DNA of 64,000 nucleotides from Sporosarcina ureae (GCF_002109325.1 NZ_CP015348.1:1962501-2026500), one strand, 5' to 3'; shown: positions 18,423 through 31,763, numbered from the stretch's first letter. Program-made: numbers and translations. The notes: generated by a model from the letters alone, not told the origin.

Positions 18423-19064
18423 ATGGCGGGATTATTCATTAGTTTTGAAGGACCAGAAGGAGCTGGAAAGACGACTGTGTTAGAAGAGATTACAGACCGT
18501 CTGAGAGCACAAGGACAAGACGTCGTGATGACTCGAGAACCAGGTGGAATTCCTATTGCAGAAAAGATCCGTGAAGTGATCCTAGATTCGAATCACGATA
18601 CAATGGACAGCAAAACGGAAGCTTTGTTGTACGCAGCCGCGCGTAGACAACATTTGGTGGAGAAAATCATACCAGCACTTGAGCAGGGTAAAATTGTTCT
18701 TTGCGATCGTTTCATCGACAGTTCATTGGCTTATCAAGGTTTCGCACGTGAACTTGGTATTGAAAATGTACTGGCGATTAACTTATTTGCGATTGAGCAA
18801 TATATGCCAGATTGTACAATCTTCTTCGACGTGCCACCTGAAGTAGGACTAGCTCGAATATGGAAGGATAAAGACCGTGAACGAAATCGTCTAGATTTGG
18901 AAAAACTGGATTTTCATAAGCAGGTATACAAAGGCTATCAAGAAGTGATGCGACTGGATAGTGAACGGATTCAGGTGGTGGATGCACAACAAACACCAGA
19001 ACAAGTAGTTGAAAATGTTTGGCGAATTGTAAGTTCTGAAGTCAACATACACAAGGATTCATGA
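18423..19064 (+). CDS. tmk: Thymidylate kinase
   Basis: Phosphorylates dTMP to dTDP with ATP. The P-loop [11 protein letters not shown], the DR[YF]xxSxxAYQG signature ([19 protein letters not shown]) and the lid region are intact; 213 aa is a normal length. I start at the ATG at 18423, which has GGGGG eight bases before it, rather than the upstream ATG at 18408 that overlaps this site. Probably co-transcribed with yaaO. Confidence 0.97.
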   Translation: MAGLFISFEGPEGAGKTTVLEEITDRLRAQGQDVVMTREPGGIPIAEKIREVILDSNHDTMDSKTEALLYAAARRQHLVEKIIPALEQGKIVLCDRFIDSSLAYQGFARELGIENVLAINLFAIEQYMPDCTIFFDVPPEVGLARIWKDKDRERNRLDLEKLDFHKQVYKGYQEVMRLDSERIQVVDAQQTPEQVVENVWRIVSSEVNIHKDS

Positions 19065-19070
19065 TATAAT
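19042..19070 (+). promoter_or_regulatory. Sigma-A promoter before darA
   Basis: TCAACA (19042-19047), 17-bp spacer, perfect TATAAT (19065-19070). The -35 and most of the spacer lie within the end of tmk. Confidence 0.6.
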
Positions 19071-19072
19071 AA

Positions 19073-19447
<375 letters not shown>

Positions 19448-19464
19448 TATAGAGGTGAATGCTG

Positions 19465-19905
19465 ATGAAAGTCAATGGTGAATTCCGTACAGGTATGGAT
19501 AAATTACCGCCAGATCCTCTTCGGCATGCACAAGGTAATAACAAATTTGGACAAATGGTAGAAAAACAAGGGGCGCGTCTGCAAGGAGAACAGATCACAA
19601 GGTTGTTTGGGGATATCTCAAATGCTGGAGATCGACTCGCTAGGTCGCGAAACTTACGTGATATGGCAAAATACAAGATGCTCATCAAACGCTTTTTGAA
19701 AGAAGCGGTAGATTCGGGTATCGAGTTAACACAATCCCATACATGGAACCAATTCGGTGAAGGTCGCCGATTGAAACTTGTTCAAACAATAGATGAAAAA
19801 CTAATCGCGTTGACGGAGGCACTTTTGGATGAAGAAGAATCATCCATTGATTTACTCGCCAAAATAGGGGAAATCAAAGGTCTTCTAATCAATTTATATA
19901 CGTGA
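19465..19905 (+). CDS. yaaR: YaaR/DUF327 family protein
   Basis: A 146-aa mostly helical cytoplasmic protein of the DUF327 family, found in this operon position across Bacillales. The family's function is not established. The conserved region YKMLIKRFLKEAVDSGIEL and the following amphipathic helices are visible. I start at the ATG at 19465, which has GAGGTG seven bases before it; the ATG at 19459 is closer to that site. A terminator follows at once. Confidence 0.92.
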   Translation: MKVNGEFRTGMDKLPPDPLRHAQGNNKFGQMVEKQGARLQGEQITRLFGDISNAGDRLARSRNLRDMAKYKMLIKRFLKEAVDSGIELTQSHTWNQFGEGRRLKLVQTIDEKLIALTEALLDEEESSIDLLAKIGEIKGLLINLYT

Positions 19906-19906
19906 T

Positions 19907-19941
19907 CCCGTGCTGCACTCACATGTAGCACGGGGTTTTTT
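19907..19941 (+). terminator. Terminator after yaaR
   Basis: CCCGTGCT and AGCACGGG form a perfect 8-bp stem with a 12-nt loop followed by a run of T. Confidence 0.9.
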
Positions 19942-19973
19942 GCAACATGTTTACTAACTAAGGAGGAGCTTGC

Positions 19974-20984
19974 ATGTCAGAGAAGTCGCACGACCATGCA
20001 TTGCAGTCTCAGAAACAAGTCGTTGATAAGTTAACGAGGATTCACGAAAGACAGCGTATCGGACATGCTTATATATTTGACGGTTCGAACGGTGCTGGCA
20101 AGGAAGCGATTGCGCAATATTTTACGAAACTACTGTTATGCATGGAGCCGATAGAAAATGTTCCATGTGAAACATGTCACTCGTGTAAACGTATAGAGTC
20201 GGGTAATCATCCGAACGTAGTAATGATTAGACCGGACGGACAAGACATTAAAAAGGATCAAATGTCCGAATTAATTATGAAGATGACGAAAAAAGGATAT
20301 GAAGAAGGACGAAAAGTATATGTGATTGCGAATGCAGAACGAATGAATACCTCGGCGGCTAATACATTACTGAAATTCCTCGAAGAACCAGAAGGTAGCG
20401 TTACGGCCATTTTATTAACTGATTCCTATTCGGCCATTTTGCCAACCATTCAATCACGTTGCCAACGTATTTCGCTACAACCAATGAATCGTCAAGATAG
20501 CATAGAAAGTCTTGTTGAAAAAGGAGTTACTGCCTCAATGGCAGCGACAGTAACGATGATGACAGCCAATGTCGAAGTAGCTTATGAAATGGCTCAAGAA
20601 GATTCCTTTGTACAGAGACGGAAATTAGTGTTAAAATTAGTAGAGGCAATCGAACAGCGATCTCAAGTTGAGTCGTTACTGTTCATTCAGACAGATTGGA
20701 TGCCTTTCATGAAGGAAAAAAGTGATTGTGAACAAGGGTTGGATTTGCTTCTCTTTGCATACCGTGATATTGTGGCGGTAAAAGCAGGATTGGAGTCCAC
20801 TATAGCCTATCCCGATCAATTGGAACTCTTCACAGGACATTCTGTCAAAAATACTTATAGCAGTTTAACTGTTAAAATAGATGCCATCTTGCAGGCGAAA
20901 AAACGATTGCATCAAAATATGAATCGTACGCTTTTACTAGAACAATTGGTGCTTACTATGCAGGAGGGGTTATTGTTTGTTTAA
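19974..20984 (+). CDS. holB: DNA polymerase III delta' subunit
   Basis: Clamp-loader subunit of the replicative polymerase. The 336-aa protein has an AAA+ fold with a degenerate P-loop (FDGSNGAGKEAIA), a Cys cluster (CETCHSCK) for structural zinc, and the SRC arginine-finger motif (QSRCQRI) in the expected place. AGGAGGAG precedes the ATG. Its last eight bases overlap ricT. Confidence 0.95.
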   Translation: MSEKSHDHALQSQKQVVDKLTRIHERQRIGHAYIFDGSNGAGKEAIAQYFTKLLLCMEPIENVPCETCHSCKRIESGNHPNVVMIRPDGQDIKKDQMSELIMKMTKKGYEEGRKVYVIANAERMNTSAANTLLKFLEEPEGSVTAILLTDSYSAILPTIQSRCQRISLQPMNRQDSIESLVEKGVTASMAATVTMMTANVEVAYEMAQEDSFVQRRKLVLKLVEAIEQRSQVESLLFIQTDWMPFMKEKSDCEQGLDLLLFAYRDIVAVKAGLESTIAYPDQLELFTGHSVKNTYSSLTVKIDAILQAKKRLHQNMNRTLLLEQLVLTMQEGLLFV

Positions 20985-21804
20985 AGTCGTAGGCGTCCGC
21001 TTTAAAAAAGCGGGTAAGTTATATTATTTTGACCCATTGGATATGCCAATTGAAATTGGCGACTATGTCATTGTAGAAACTGCGAGGGGCGTAGAGTACG
21101 GTAAAGTAGCCAGTCGAAGTAATGAAATAGATGATGAAGACGTTGTCTTGCCACTGAAGAAGATCATTCGCCTTGCAGATGAGGGTGATCGTGAACGTGT
21201 CAAAGAGAATGAGCAAGAAGCAAAACAAGCATTTGATGTCTGTGTTGGAAAGATTACAGAACATCAATTGGATATGCGTTTAGTAGATGTAGAATATACA
21301 TTTGATCGAAATAAAATCGTCTTTTACTTTACTGCCGAAGGACGTGTCGATTTCCGTAATCTTGTGAAAGATCTAGCTGCGATATTCCGTACGAGAATTG
21401 AATTGCGCCAGATTGGTGTGCGGGATGAAGCAAAGATGCTTGGTGGTATTGGTCCATGCGGTAGAATGCTTTGTTGTTCAACGTTTTTAGGTGATTTCGA
21501 GCCAGTATCCATCAAGATGGCAAAAGATCAAAACCTATCATTGAACCCATCGAAGATTTCAGGTCTTTGCGGTCGCTTAATGTGCTGTCTGAAGTATGAA
21601 AATGATGCGTACGAAGAAGCGAAAGCACTCATGCCAGATCTAGGTAAACAAGTCGTTACGCCAGATGGAGTAGGGAAAGTGGTTGGGCTAAACCTATTGG
21701 AGCGTGTGCTTCAAGTGAATATGCCAGTATTTGAACGAGTAGTGGAATATGCGTGGAGTGAGATTGAGGATTTACAGAAGGAAATAGCTCAATTGACGAA
21801 ATAA
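20977..21804 (+). CDS. ricT: RicT (YaaT), PSP1-domain regulator of RNA processing and sporulation
   Basis: In B. subtilis RicT joins RicA and RicF in a complex with iron-sulfur clusters that stimulates RNase Y cleavage and affects Spo0A phosphorylation. The 275 aa include the PSP1 C-terminal domain with the Cys-rich segments [12 protein letters not shown] and [14 protein letters not shown]. It starts with TTG at 20977, seven bases after AGGAGGGG, and overlaps holB by eight bases. Confidence 0.95.
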   Translation: MFKVVGVRFKKAGKLYYFDPLDMPIEIGDYVIVETARGVEYGKVASRSNEIDDEDVVLPLKKIIRLADEGDRERVKENEQEAKQAFDVCVGKITEHQLDMRLVDVEYTFDRNKIVFYFTAEGRVDFRNLVKDLAAIFRTRIELRQIGVRDEAKMLGGIGPCGRMLCCSTFLGDFEPVSIKMAKDQNLSLNPSKISGLCGRLMCCLKYENDAYEEAKALMPDLGKQVVTPDGVGKVVGLNLLERVLQVNMPVFERVVEYAWSEIEDLQKEIAQLTK

Positions 21805-21820
21805 TGATGAGGTGGAACAG

Positions 21821-22180
21821 TTGAAAGAAGTGAACTTTCTTGACAGAGTAATGGATTTTGAACAACAGTTGGATTCTATGCAAAAACAATTCAGAGAACT
21901 CATTGGTTTTGTAGCAGAGATGACTGAAGAAAACCACTCGCTTCGTCTGGAAAACCATCATCTGCGAACGCGACTCGATGAAATCGATAAGATTACACAA
22001 GAAATAGAAGAGGCCGCGCGTGATGAACGTCCAAAGAAGCTAGATGTGGGCGAAGGCGTAGACAATCTGGCACGCTTGTACAATGAAGGTTTTCATGTGT
22101 GCAATGTACATTACGGCAGCAGTCGTAAAGGCGAAGATTGTCTATTCTGCCTATCATTTTTAAATAAACAGAACGGTTGA
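21821..22180 (+). CDS. yabA: Replication-initiation control protein YabA
   Basis: YabA binds DnaA and the beta clamp and limits re-initiation of replication. The 119-aa protein has the N-terminal leucine-zipper coiled coil (about 10-60) and a C-terminal zinc-binding end CNVHYG and CLFCLSF. I start at the TTG at 21821 after AGGTGG; a GTG at 21812 lies inside that site. Followed by a terminator. Confidence 0.95.
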   Translation: MKEVNFLDRVMDFEQQLDSMQKQFRELIGFVAEMTEENHSLRLENHHLRTRLDEIDKITQEIEEAARDERPKKLDVGEGVDNLARLYNEGFHVCNVHYGSSRKGEDCLFCLSFLNKQNG

Positions 22181-22182
22181 AA

Positions 22183-22215
22183 GGTCAATTCCTATTTTTA
22201 GGTATTGGCTTTTTC
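22183..22215 (+). terminator. Terminator after yabA
   Basis: GTCAATTCCTA and TAGGTATTGGC form a hairpin with wobble pairs and a TTTT loop, followed by TTTTTC. Confidence 0.7.
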
Positions 22216-22238
22216 TTTTGATTGAAGGAGTGTAGATT

Positions 22239-22979
22239 GTGAACCTACAAGGCGATGAACGACTAGATTATTTATTGGCAGAGGACTTGCGCATCATTCA
22301 GAGTCCTTCTGTTTTTTCCTTTTCCTTAGACGCGGTGCTATTGGCGCGTTTTGCCTACATGCCGATTCGTGGAGGAAAGATTGTGGATTTGTGTACGGGT
22401 AATGGTGTAATCCCACTATTCATGAGCGCCCGAACGAAAGGCAAGATTATCGGTATTGAATTGCAAGAGCGTCTAGCAGATATGGCGCAAAGAAGTGTAG
22501 TGCTTAACCATTTAGGAGAGCAAATCACGATTAAAAATGGAAATGTTATCGGTATTGCAAAAGACATAGGCTACGAATTGTACGATACAGTTACATGCAA
22601 TCCACCTTATTTCCCGGCCAATGAAGCAAGTGCTAGAAATAAAAGTGATTATTATACAATTGCTAGACATGAAGTGGAGCTAACGCTCGATCAAGCCGTC
22701 AAGTCTGCAAGTGAGTTGTTGAAGCAGGGCGGGAAAGCTGCATTTGTTCATCGTCCTGGTAGGCTTCTCGATATCGTTACATCAATGAGACAGTACCGTT
22801 TAGAACCAAAGCGCATTCGTTTTGTTTACCCGAAAGAAGGAAAAGAAGCGAATACACTTTTAATCGAAGCCATTAAGGATGGGAAACCTGATCTGAAAAT
22901 CCTTCCACCTTTATACGTCTACCGCGAAAATGGAGAGTATACAGAAGAAGTGAGGCAGTTATTGTATGGAGAAGAATGA
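22239..22979 (+). CDS. yabB: tRNA1(Val) adenine-37 N6-methyltransferase-like protein (YabB)
   Basis: A 246-aa class I SAM-dependent methyltransferase of the TrmN6 family. It shows the SAM motif [12 protein letters not shown] and the N6-adenine motif CNPPYF. The family methylates A37 of tRNA-Val in E. coli; the exact tRNA here is inferred. GTG start with AAGGAG nine bases upstream. The end overlaps yazA by 14 bases. Confidence 0.92.
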   Translation: MNLQGDERLDYLLAEDLRIIQSPSVFSFSLDAVLLARFAYMPIRGGKIVDLCTGNGVIPLFMSARTKGKIIGIELQERLADMAQRSVVLNHLGEQITIKNGNVIGIAKDIGYELYDTVTCNPPYFPANEASARNKSDYYTIARHEVELTLDQAVKSASELLKQGGKAAFVHRPGRLLDIVTSMRQYRLEPKRIRFVYPKEGKEANTLLIEAIKDGKPDLKILPPLYVYRENGEYTEEVRQLLYGEE

Positions 22980-23229
22980 ACACTTTTTCTATGTACTAAC
23001 ATGTAATGATGGATCGTATTATGCGGGGTACACGAATGATTTAGAACGTCGCTTGCGTGTACATAATGAAGGAAAAGGTGCAAAGTATACAAGAGGTCGC
23101 TTACCGGTACAATATATTTATAAAGAATCGTTTGAAACACAGCGACAAGCAATGCAAGCGGAATATCAATTTAAGCAATTAACTCGAAAACAAAAAGAGC
23201 ACTTTCTAAAAAAGGAGCGATCCACATGA
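22966..23229 (+). CDS. yazA: GIY-YIG domain protein YazA
   Basis: A small 87-aa GIY-YIG nuclease-fold protein of the UPF0213 family. The motif appears as [19 protein letters not shown], with the conserved Arg in [19 protein letters not shown]. The cellular role of this family is not firmly known. Overlaps yabB at its start and rsmI by four bases at its end, so the three genes are translationally coupled. Confidence 0.92.
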   Translation: MEKNEHFFYVLTCNDGSYYAGYTNDLERRLRVHNEGKGAKYTRGRLPVQYIYKESFETQRQAMQAEYQFKQLTRKQKEHFLKKERST

Positions 23230-24104
23230 TTACATCTCAAAAAAGTGCCGAAACTACAGATCTAGGGAAGCTGTTCATTGTAGGCACACCAATCGGCAAT
23301 CTGGAAGACATGACATTCCGTGCCGTCCGGATCTTACAAGAAGTAGATTATATCGCGGCAGAAGATACACGTAATACAATCAAACTATGTAATCATTTTG
23401 AGATTCAAACACAAATGATCAGCTATCACGAACATAATACGCGGGTGGCTGGGGATAAGATTATAGAACTACTTCAAGATGGGAAGGATATTGCTATTGT
23501 CAGTGATGCCGGAATGCCATGTATTTCAGATCCAGGCGCAGATCTTGTGGAACTGGCGATTGAACACGGAGTTGCTGTTGTTCCTGTTCCAGGACCGAAC
23601 GCAGCGGTTACAGCGTTGGTAGCCTCAGGCATTACACCGCAACCATTTCTATTCTATGGGTTTTTATCACGGCAAAAGAAGGAATTGAAGACACAGCTTG
23701 AGAAATTGCAAGGCTATGAGGAGACATTGTTGTTTTACGAAGCTCCACATCGTCTAAAACAAACATTACGTGGTTTAGCGGAACAATTTGGTAATGAACG
23801 AAAGATTGTTATGGCACGTGAATTGACGAAACGATTTGAAGAGTTGTTGAGAGGGACGCTTGCAGAAGCAGTAGAATGGGCTGAAACGAATGAAGTCAGA
23901 GGTGAGTTTTGCTTAGTTGTGGAAGGAAATCAACATGTACAACACACTGTTGCAACTGCCTGGTGGACAGACTTGTCTATGAAGGAGCACGTAGAACATG
24001 TAATAGAAGAAAAAGCGATTCGTTCGAAGGATGCTATCAAGGAAGTAGCGGAAGCACGTGAAGTAAGTAAACGGGATGTCTATCAAGCATATCACGTAGA
24101 ATAA
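23226..24104 (+). CDS. rsmI: 16S rRNA 2'-O-methyltransferase RsmI
   Basis: Methylates the ribose of C1402 in 16S rRNA. The 292 aa carry the tetrapyrrole-methylase-fold motifs [22 protein letters not shown] and [16 protein letters not shown], and the C-terminal region typical of the family. AAGGAG precedes the ATG by eight bases. A two-way terminator separates it from abrB. Confidence 0.96.
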   Translation: MITSQKSAETTDLGKLFIVGTPIGNLEDMTFRAVRILQEVDYIAAEDTRNTIKLCNHFEIQTQMISYHEHNTRVAGDKIIELLQDGKDIAIVSDAGMPCISDPGADLVELAIEHGVAVVPVPGPNAAVTALVASGITPQPFLFYGFLSRQKKELKTQLEKLQGYEETLLFYEAPHRLKQTLRGLAEQFGNERKIVMARELTKRFEELLRGTLAEAVEWAETNEVRGEFCLVVEGNQHVQHTVATAWWTDLSMKEHVEHVIEEKAIRSKDAIKEVAEAREVSKRDVYQAYHVE

Positions 24105-24106
24105 GA

Positions 24107-24142
24107 CAAAAAAATCCTGAGCGGATAACCGTTCAGGATTTT
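24107..24142. terminator. Bidirectional terminator between rsmI and abrB
   Basis: AATCCTGA and TCAGGATT form a stem flanked by an A run on the left and a T run on the right, so it can serve the two convergent genes. Confidence 0.88.
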
Positions 24143-24148
24143 TGCAAA

Positions 24149-24424
24149 TTAATTGATTTTGTTTTGAATTTCATCCATCAATTGTTTTGCGCCTTCAGGA
24201 CTCAAAATTAGCTTACCGTCGATCAAACGAAGATTATCGTCTGATACTTCTCCAGTAATAGAACATGTCATATTAGGCAAGTACTTTTTCAAGATAATTT
24301 TGTCATCGTCCACGTATATTTCTAACGCGTCTTTTTGCTCAATACCAAGCGTGCGACGCAGTTCAATCGGGATTACAACGTGGCCTAGCTCGTCAACTTT
24401 CCTTACAATTCCAGTAGACTTCAT
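24149..24424 (-). CDS. abrB: Transition-state regulator AbrB
   Basis: A 91-aa DNA-binding repressor of post-exponential genes. The N-terminal swapped-hairpin domain MKSTGIVRKVDELGHVVIPI is nearly identical to AbrB and to the N-terminus of SpoVT in this window. The C-terminal multimerisation region is present. AGGAGG precedes the ATG. It is convergent with rsmI and has two Spo0A boxes upstream, as in B. subtilis. Confidence 0.96.
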   Translation of the reverse strand: MKSTGIVRKVDELGHVVIPIELRRTLGIEQKDALEIYVDDDKIILKKYLPNMTCSITGEVSDDNLRLIDGKLILSPEGAKQLMDEIQNKIN

Positions 24425-24457
24425 GAGAAGAATTCCTCCTACACTATAGATTTAACA

Positions 24458-24474
24458 TTCGTCAAAATTCGACA
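24458..24474 (-). promoter_or_regulatory. Two tandem Spo0A boxes upstream of abrB
   Basis: On the minus strand TGTCGAA (24468-24474) and TGACGAA (24458-24464) both match TGNCGAA and lie 10 bp apart. The B. subtilis abrB promoter has the same arrangement, where Spo0A~P represses abrB. About 35-50 bp before the start codon. Confidence 0.75.
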
Positions 24475-24566
24475 TATTTCTTTTGTCTATTAAACATCAT
24501 ACCAACTCTTCCAATAACCGTCAATCATCATAACTTAAATAAACACTATTATTTTTTATTAAATTT

Positions 24567-26686
<2,120 letters not shown>

Positions 26687-26700
26687 GTTAATAAAATACA

Positions 26701-26749
26701 AAGCTGTCATCAGAAGTCGGAATTAACGATTTCTGATGACGGCTTTTTT
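26701..26749 (+). terminator. Terminator of metG
   Basis: AAGCTGTCATCAGAA pairs with TTCTGATGACGGCTT through a long stem with wobble pairs, followed by TTTTTTC. Confidence 0.92.
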
Positions 26750-26796
26750 CATTTTGACATGAATTGAGTGAGTGGAGAGTAAGATGCGTAGGGTAA

Positions 26797-26925
26797 TAGT
26801 GCTGAGTACTAGTCAGGAAAAACTAATAAGGACGCTATCAGCACTACGGTTTCTTAAAATCTTGAAGGGAGAATACAGCACGAGTTGATCGGAGTGGAAC
26901 GCGTCGCACTAGAATGCAGATCAAC
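26797..26925. repeat. Two inverted repeats in the metG-tatD gap
   Basis: TAGTGCTGA (26797-26805) and TCAGCACTA (26838-26846) are perfect inverted repeats 32 bp apart. GTTGATC (26884-26890) and GATCAAC (26919-26925) are a second pair; its left part GTTGATCGGAGTGGAACGCG faintly resembles the palindromic elements at 39.4-39.8 kb and may be a decayed relative. The 460-bp gap (26687-27149) otherwise contains only the tatD promoter region. Confidence 0.5.
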
Positions 26926-27056
26926 GGCTCACACCCACTACCCAAGTTTTATGTCATAAATGTTACAACAAACCTATAAAAGCCAATAGTTTGCCATATA
27001 CACCCCAATGGCTCAGCATGTCTACTAGTAAAGCATTCCTGGTTGACTAGACAGAA

Positions 27057-27086
27057 TTAACAAACTACTTGTTACACAACTGTAAT
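27057..27086 (+). promoter_or_regulatory. Candidate promoter of tatD
   Basis: TTAACA (27057-27062), 18-bp spacer, TGTAAT (27081-27086); one mismatch from consensus in each box. Confidence 0.4.
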
Positions 27087-27149
27087 ACAAATGAGATGAA
27101 AGACACAAACAAAAATTATAGAATAGGAAACAGTGTTAGGAGAGATACT

Positions 27150-27917
27150 ATGTTTATTGATACACATGTTCACTTAAATGCAGATCAATACGAAGAAGAC
27201 GTGGAAGAAGTCATTCAACGTGCAATTGATGCAAACGTAGAAAAGATGGTTGTAGTTGGGTTTGATACAAAAACTATCAACAAGGCCATGGAATTAGTAG
27301 AACAATATCCATTCATCTATGGCGTTATTGGCTGGCATCCTGTTGATGCAATAGATTGCACAGAAAGCGATCTACAATGGATCAAGGAATTAGCAGCGCA
27401 TCCAAAGGTGGTCGGAATCGGAGAAACCGGTCTCGATTATCACTGGGATAAATCGCCGAAAGACATACAGCAAGAAGTATTTCGCAAACAAATACAGTTG
27501 GCTAAAGAAGTAGATTTGCCAATCATCATTCATAACCGCGACGCAACAGGCGATGTAGTTCGCATTCTACAAGAAGAAAATGCGGCGGAAGTCGGAGGGA
27601 TCATGCATTGTTACGGCGGCAGCGTGGAAACAGCTAAACAATGTATAGATATGAACTTCTTCATCTCGCTAGGTGGACCTGTAACATTTAAAAATGCTAG
27701 AATGCCGAAAGAAGTAGCGACACAGATTCCGCTTGACAAGCTACTGATCGAAACGGATGCACCATACTTAGCGCCGCATCCTTATCGAGGGAAACGTAAT
27801 GAACCTTCTTATGTACCACTGGTGGCAGAAGAAATTGCCCGCTTAAAGGAAGTATCGGTTGAGGAAGTAGCCAAACAAACGACTGCAAATGCATTACAAC
27901 TGTTTAAGATTCAGTGA
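27150..27917 (+). CDS. tatD: TatD-family metal-dependent deoxyribonuclease (YabD)
   Basis: A 255-aa TIM-barrel hydrolase of the TatD family, proposed 3'-5' DNA exonuclease in repair. Metal ligands are visible: DTHVHL, GETGLDYHW, IIHNRDA, IMHCYGG and ETDAPYLAP. The start is the ATG at 27150 with AGGAGAG upstream; longer in-frame versions add an unconserved leader. Conserved position between metG and yabE. Confidence 0.96.
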   Translation: MFIDTHVHLNADQYEEDVEEVIQRAIDANVEKMVVVGFDTKTINKAMELVEQYPFIYGVIGWHPVDAIDCTESDLQWIKELAAHPKVVGIGETGLDYHWDKSPKDIQQEVFRKQIQLAKEVDLPIIIHNRDATGDVVRILQEENAAEVGGIMHCYGGSVETAKQCIDMNFFISLGGPVTFKNARMPKEVATQIPLDKLLIETDAPYLAPHPYRGKRNEPSYVPLVAEEIARLKEVSVEEVAKQTTANALQLFKIQ

Positions 27918-27989
27918 ACGATTTATGGCGATTATTTGTCTTACACGTCTGAAAAGATTCTAGTTGGCAAGGATAGGTAGTTTAATAGT

Positions 27990-28018
27990 TTGACAGTGAA
28001 AAATAAACGCTATATACT
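27990..28018 (+). promoter_or_regulatory. Sigma-A promoter of yabE
   Basis: Perfect TTGACA (27990-27995), a 17-bp spacer and TATACT (28013-28018), 30 bp before the start codon. Confidence 0.85.
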
Positions 28019-28048
28019 CAGCCGAGTAATGAAAGGGGAAACTTTTAC

Positions 28049-29311
28049 ATGTCTCAGAAGAATAATAAGGGTATGCGTATTGCAGTTTTATTCATGGCAA
28101 TCGCATTATTCGTAGCAACAACGTCACTCGTATTGATTGACGGGAAAAAGAAAAACGTCTCAATGGATCTTAATGGAAAGCAAATAGAATTACGTACAGC
28201 AGAAGCTACGGTTGGAGAAGTATTAGCGGCAAATGACGTAAAAGTAGCAAAACATGACATAGTAGAACCGGCAGTCAACACGCCAGTTGAAAACGATACA
28301 GCAATCAAATGGCAAAAAGCTAAACAAGTTATGATTGATGTAGATGGCAAGACACAAGAGCTATGGACAACAGATGCTACAGTAAATGATGTCTTGAAGA
28401 CAGCGGGAATTGAAATCACTACACATGATGAAATCGAACCTGCTCTAGAAACGAAGATTACAGACAATCAGCCAATTGCGATTGCAAAAGCATTTCCTGT
28501 TACGGTTAAAGACGGTGGAAAAGAAAGTACTGTATGGTCTACTCAAACTACAGTGAGAAAGTTTTTAACGGATCAGAACATCCGTCTTTCAAACTTGGAT
28601 AAAGTAGAAGGTGACACAAGTGCGAAACTAACAGCATCAAATGCAGTGGTAAACATCGCGCGTGTTGAAAAAGTTACTGATGTAGTAGTAGAACCAGCAG
28701 ATTTCAAAACAAAGAGAAAAACAGATATGACAATGCTTAAAGGTGAAGAGAAAGTCGTCACGAATGGTAAAAAGGGTAAGTTACAAAAGAAGTTCCAAAT
28801 CACGAAAAAGAACGGAAAAATCGTTTCACGTGAATTCGTTGGCAAAACAATGGTAGAAGAACCAACGGCCAAAGTAGTTCACGTAGGAGCTAAAGCACCT
28901 AAAGTAGAAGTAGCGGCTGCACCGGCAAAAGCGGCTACAAGCGCGTCGGCAAAATCTTCAAGCACGCCAGCAAAAGCACAAGTTGCAGTATCACGTGGCA
29001 ACAGCGGGGAGCCTAGCGGCGGAAAAGAATTCTACGCTAATGCAAGCGCGTATACAGCTTATTGTAACGGATGTTCGGGAATCACAGCTACAGGCGTTAA
29101 CTTGCGCGCAAATCCAGGTATGAAATTGATTGCAGTAGATCCGAGAGTCATTCCACTAGGCTCTAAAGTATGGGTGGAAGGCTATGGTTACGCAATTGCA
29201 GGAGATACAGGGGGCGCTATTAAAGGAAACCGTATCGACTTGCACATGCCTACAAAAGAAGCGGCTTATGCATTTGGTCGCCGTCAAGTAAAAATTAAAG
29301 TTATCAACTAA
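28049..29311 (+). CDS. yabE: Cell-wall-active protein YabE (DUF348-G5-3D)
   Basis: A secreted or membrane-anchored 420-aa protein related to resuscitation-promoting factors. Order: membrane segment (about 11-28), three DUF348 repeats (about 35-205), a G5 domain (about 210-285), an Ala/Lys/Ser-rich linker, and a C-terminal 3D domain with AVDPRVIPLGSKV, AGDTGGAIKG and RIDLH, the three aspartates of the name and the predicted lytic site. AAAGGGG precedes the ATG. It has its own promoter and terminator. Confidence 0.95.
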   Translation: MSQKNNKGMRIAVLFMAIALFVATTSLVLIDGKKKNVSMDLNGKQIELRTAEATVGEVLAANDVKVAKHDIVEPAVNTPVENDTAIKWQKAKQVMIDVDGKTQELWTTDATVNDVLKTAGIEITTHDEIEPALETKITDNQPIAIAKAFPVTVKDGGKESTVWSTQTTVRKFLTDQNIRLSNLDKVEGDTSAKLTASNAVVNIARVEKVTDVVVEPADFKTKRKTDMTMLKGEEKVVTNGKKGKLQKKFQITKKNGKIVSREFVGKTMVEEPTAKVVHVGAKAPKVEVAAAPAKAATSASAKSSSTPAKAQVAVSRGNSGEPSGGKEFYANASAYTAYCNGCSGITATGVNLRANPGMKLIAVDPRVIPLGSKVWVEGYGYAIAGDTGGAIKGNRIDLHMPTKEAAYAFGRRQVKIKVIN

Positions 29312-29321
29312 TAAAAGCTAG

Positions 29322-29363
29322 CCGATAAGGAGAAGAAAAACTCTTCCTCTTATCGGTTTTTTC
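29322..29363 (+). terminator. Terminator of yabE
   Basis: CCGATAAG with CTTATCGG, plus an inner pairing of GAGAAGA with CTCTTCC, followed by TTTTTTC. Confidence 0.9.
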
Positions 29364-29444
29364 TGTTTCCTATCGGTAAGGTTGTATAGAATAGAAAAAC
29401 GCAGTAAAATAGTAAGAATGATATCGTGAGAAAAGAGGAATGTT

Positions 29445-30897
<1,453 letters not shown>

Positions 30898-30947
30898 AAT
30901 TAATGACAATTTCATATGAAAAAATAGTGAATTTCATCATAAAGTAA

Positions 30948-31016
30948 TTGACAAAGACATAGACAAACTGTTAAAATAAAAATTTTATTGACAAACGCAT
31001 GTAAAAATGTTATGCT
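30948..31016 (+). promoter_or_regulatory. Two tandem sigma-A promoters of veg
   Basis: First: TTGACA (30948-30953), 17 bp, TTAAAA (30971-30976). Second: TTGACA (30988-30993), 17 bp, TATGCT (31011-31016). Both -35 boxes are perfect. The veg promoter is very strong in B. subtilis, which fits. Confidence 0.75.
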
Positions 31017-31040
31017 TATATTTAGTGAGGTGTAAGTAAC

Positions 31041-31307
31041 ATGCCAAAAACATTAGCAGACATTAAAAAGTCACTGGACGCTCATTTAGGGAAACGTCTT
31101 CACTTGAAAGCAAATGGTGGTCGTAAGAAGACGATCGAACATGCTGGAGTGTTGCGCGATACGTATCGTGCCGTTTTCGTAGTAGAGTTGGATCAGGATG
31201 ACAATGCGTTTGAAAGAGTTTCTTACAGCTATGCTGATATTTTAACCGAAGCGGTTGAAATAACAGTTCTTGATGGTTCGGACCAAACAGCGTTTATCAT
31301 CAAGTAA
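31041..31307 (+). CDS. veg: Veg protein
   Basis: An 88-aa small protein conserved across Bacillales. In B. subtilis Veg influences biofilm formation, reportedly through SinR. The N-terminus [20 protein letters not shown] and the SH3-like beta-rich remainder match the family. GTGAGGTG precedes the ATG. Transcribed alone between tandem promoters and a terminator. Confidence 0.96.
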   Translation: MPKTLADIKKSLDAHLGKRLHLKANGGRKKTIEHAGVLRDTYRAVFVVELDQDDNAFERVSYSYADILTEAVEITVLDGSDQTAFIIK

Positions 31308-31339
31308 TTCATCATGCTATTTTAATTTATTTCCTAGTG

Positions 31340-31371
31340 AATCCGCCAGAACTTCTTGGCGGATTTTTTAT
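31340..31371 (+). terminator. Terminator of veg
   Basis: AATCCGCCA and TGGCGGATT form a perfect stem followed by a T run. Confidence 0.92.
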
Positions 31372-31447
31372 TATTTTGCATAAACGAAGTGTGATTTTCT
31401 CTAAATGGCTCATATTACATATGTCAGCCGAAAAGGAGGAAACTAAA

Positions 31448-31621
31448 ATGGCGAGAAAAGGCGTCATGTCAGATCAATTGAAAGTAGAAATCGCGAAAGA
31501 GCTTGGCTTCTATGACGTTGTTCAGAAAGAAGGCTGGGGCGGTATTCGCTCACGTGATGCAGGAAACATGGTAAAACATGCAATTGAAATGGCAAGTAGA
31601 CAAGTGGAGGAAAAGAAATAA
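31448..31621 (+). CDS. sspF: Small acid-soluble spore protein SspF
   Basis: A 57-aa alpha/beta-type SASP relative that coats DNA in the spore. The signature [20 protein letters not shown] followed by AGNMVK is clear and includes the region cut by the GPR protease on germination. The start is the ATG at 31448 after AAAGGAGG. Upstream there is a TGCATA (31377-31382), like a sigma-G -35, but the -10 at the right distance is poor. Confidence 0.95.
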   Translation: MARKGVMSDQLKVEIAKELGFYDVVQKEGWGGIRSRDAGNMVKHAIEMASRQVEEKK

Positions 31622-31661
31622 TCCAACCAATGTCCGTAGAATCCAAAACAGGCTGACAGAT

Positions 31662-31700
31662 AGAACTGCAAAGGCATAATTGCTTTGCGGTTCTTTTTTT
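31662..31700 (+). terminator. Terminator of sspF
   Basis: AGAACTGCAAAG pairs with CTTTGCGGTTCT, followed by seven T. Confidence 0.9.
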
Positions 31701-31710
31701 GATAAATGAG

Positions 31711-31750
31711 AAGGCTATATACCGGTCATATTGACTGGTATATAGCCTTT
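31711..31750 (-). terminator. Hairpin at the 3' end of the LPMO gene
   Basis: AAGGCTATATACC and GGTATATAGCCTT form a perfect 13-bp stem 14 bp beyond the LPMO stop. The T run on the minus strand is short and interrupted, so it may act as a weak terminator or as a barrier between converging transcripts. Confidence 0.6.
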
Positions 31751-31763
31751 CGATCATATTAAA

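Noticed and set aside
31377-31407. Sigma-G promoter of sspF
   Set aside because: TGCATA fits the -35 but the sequence at the -10 distance does not.
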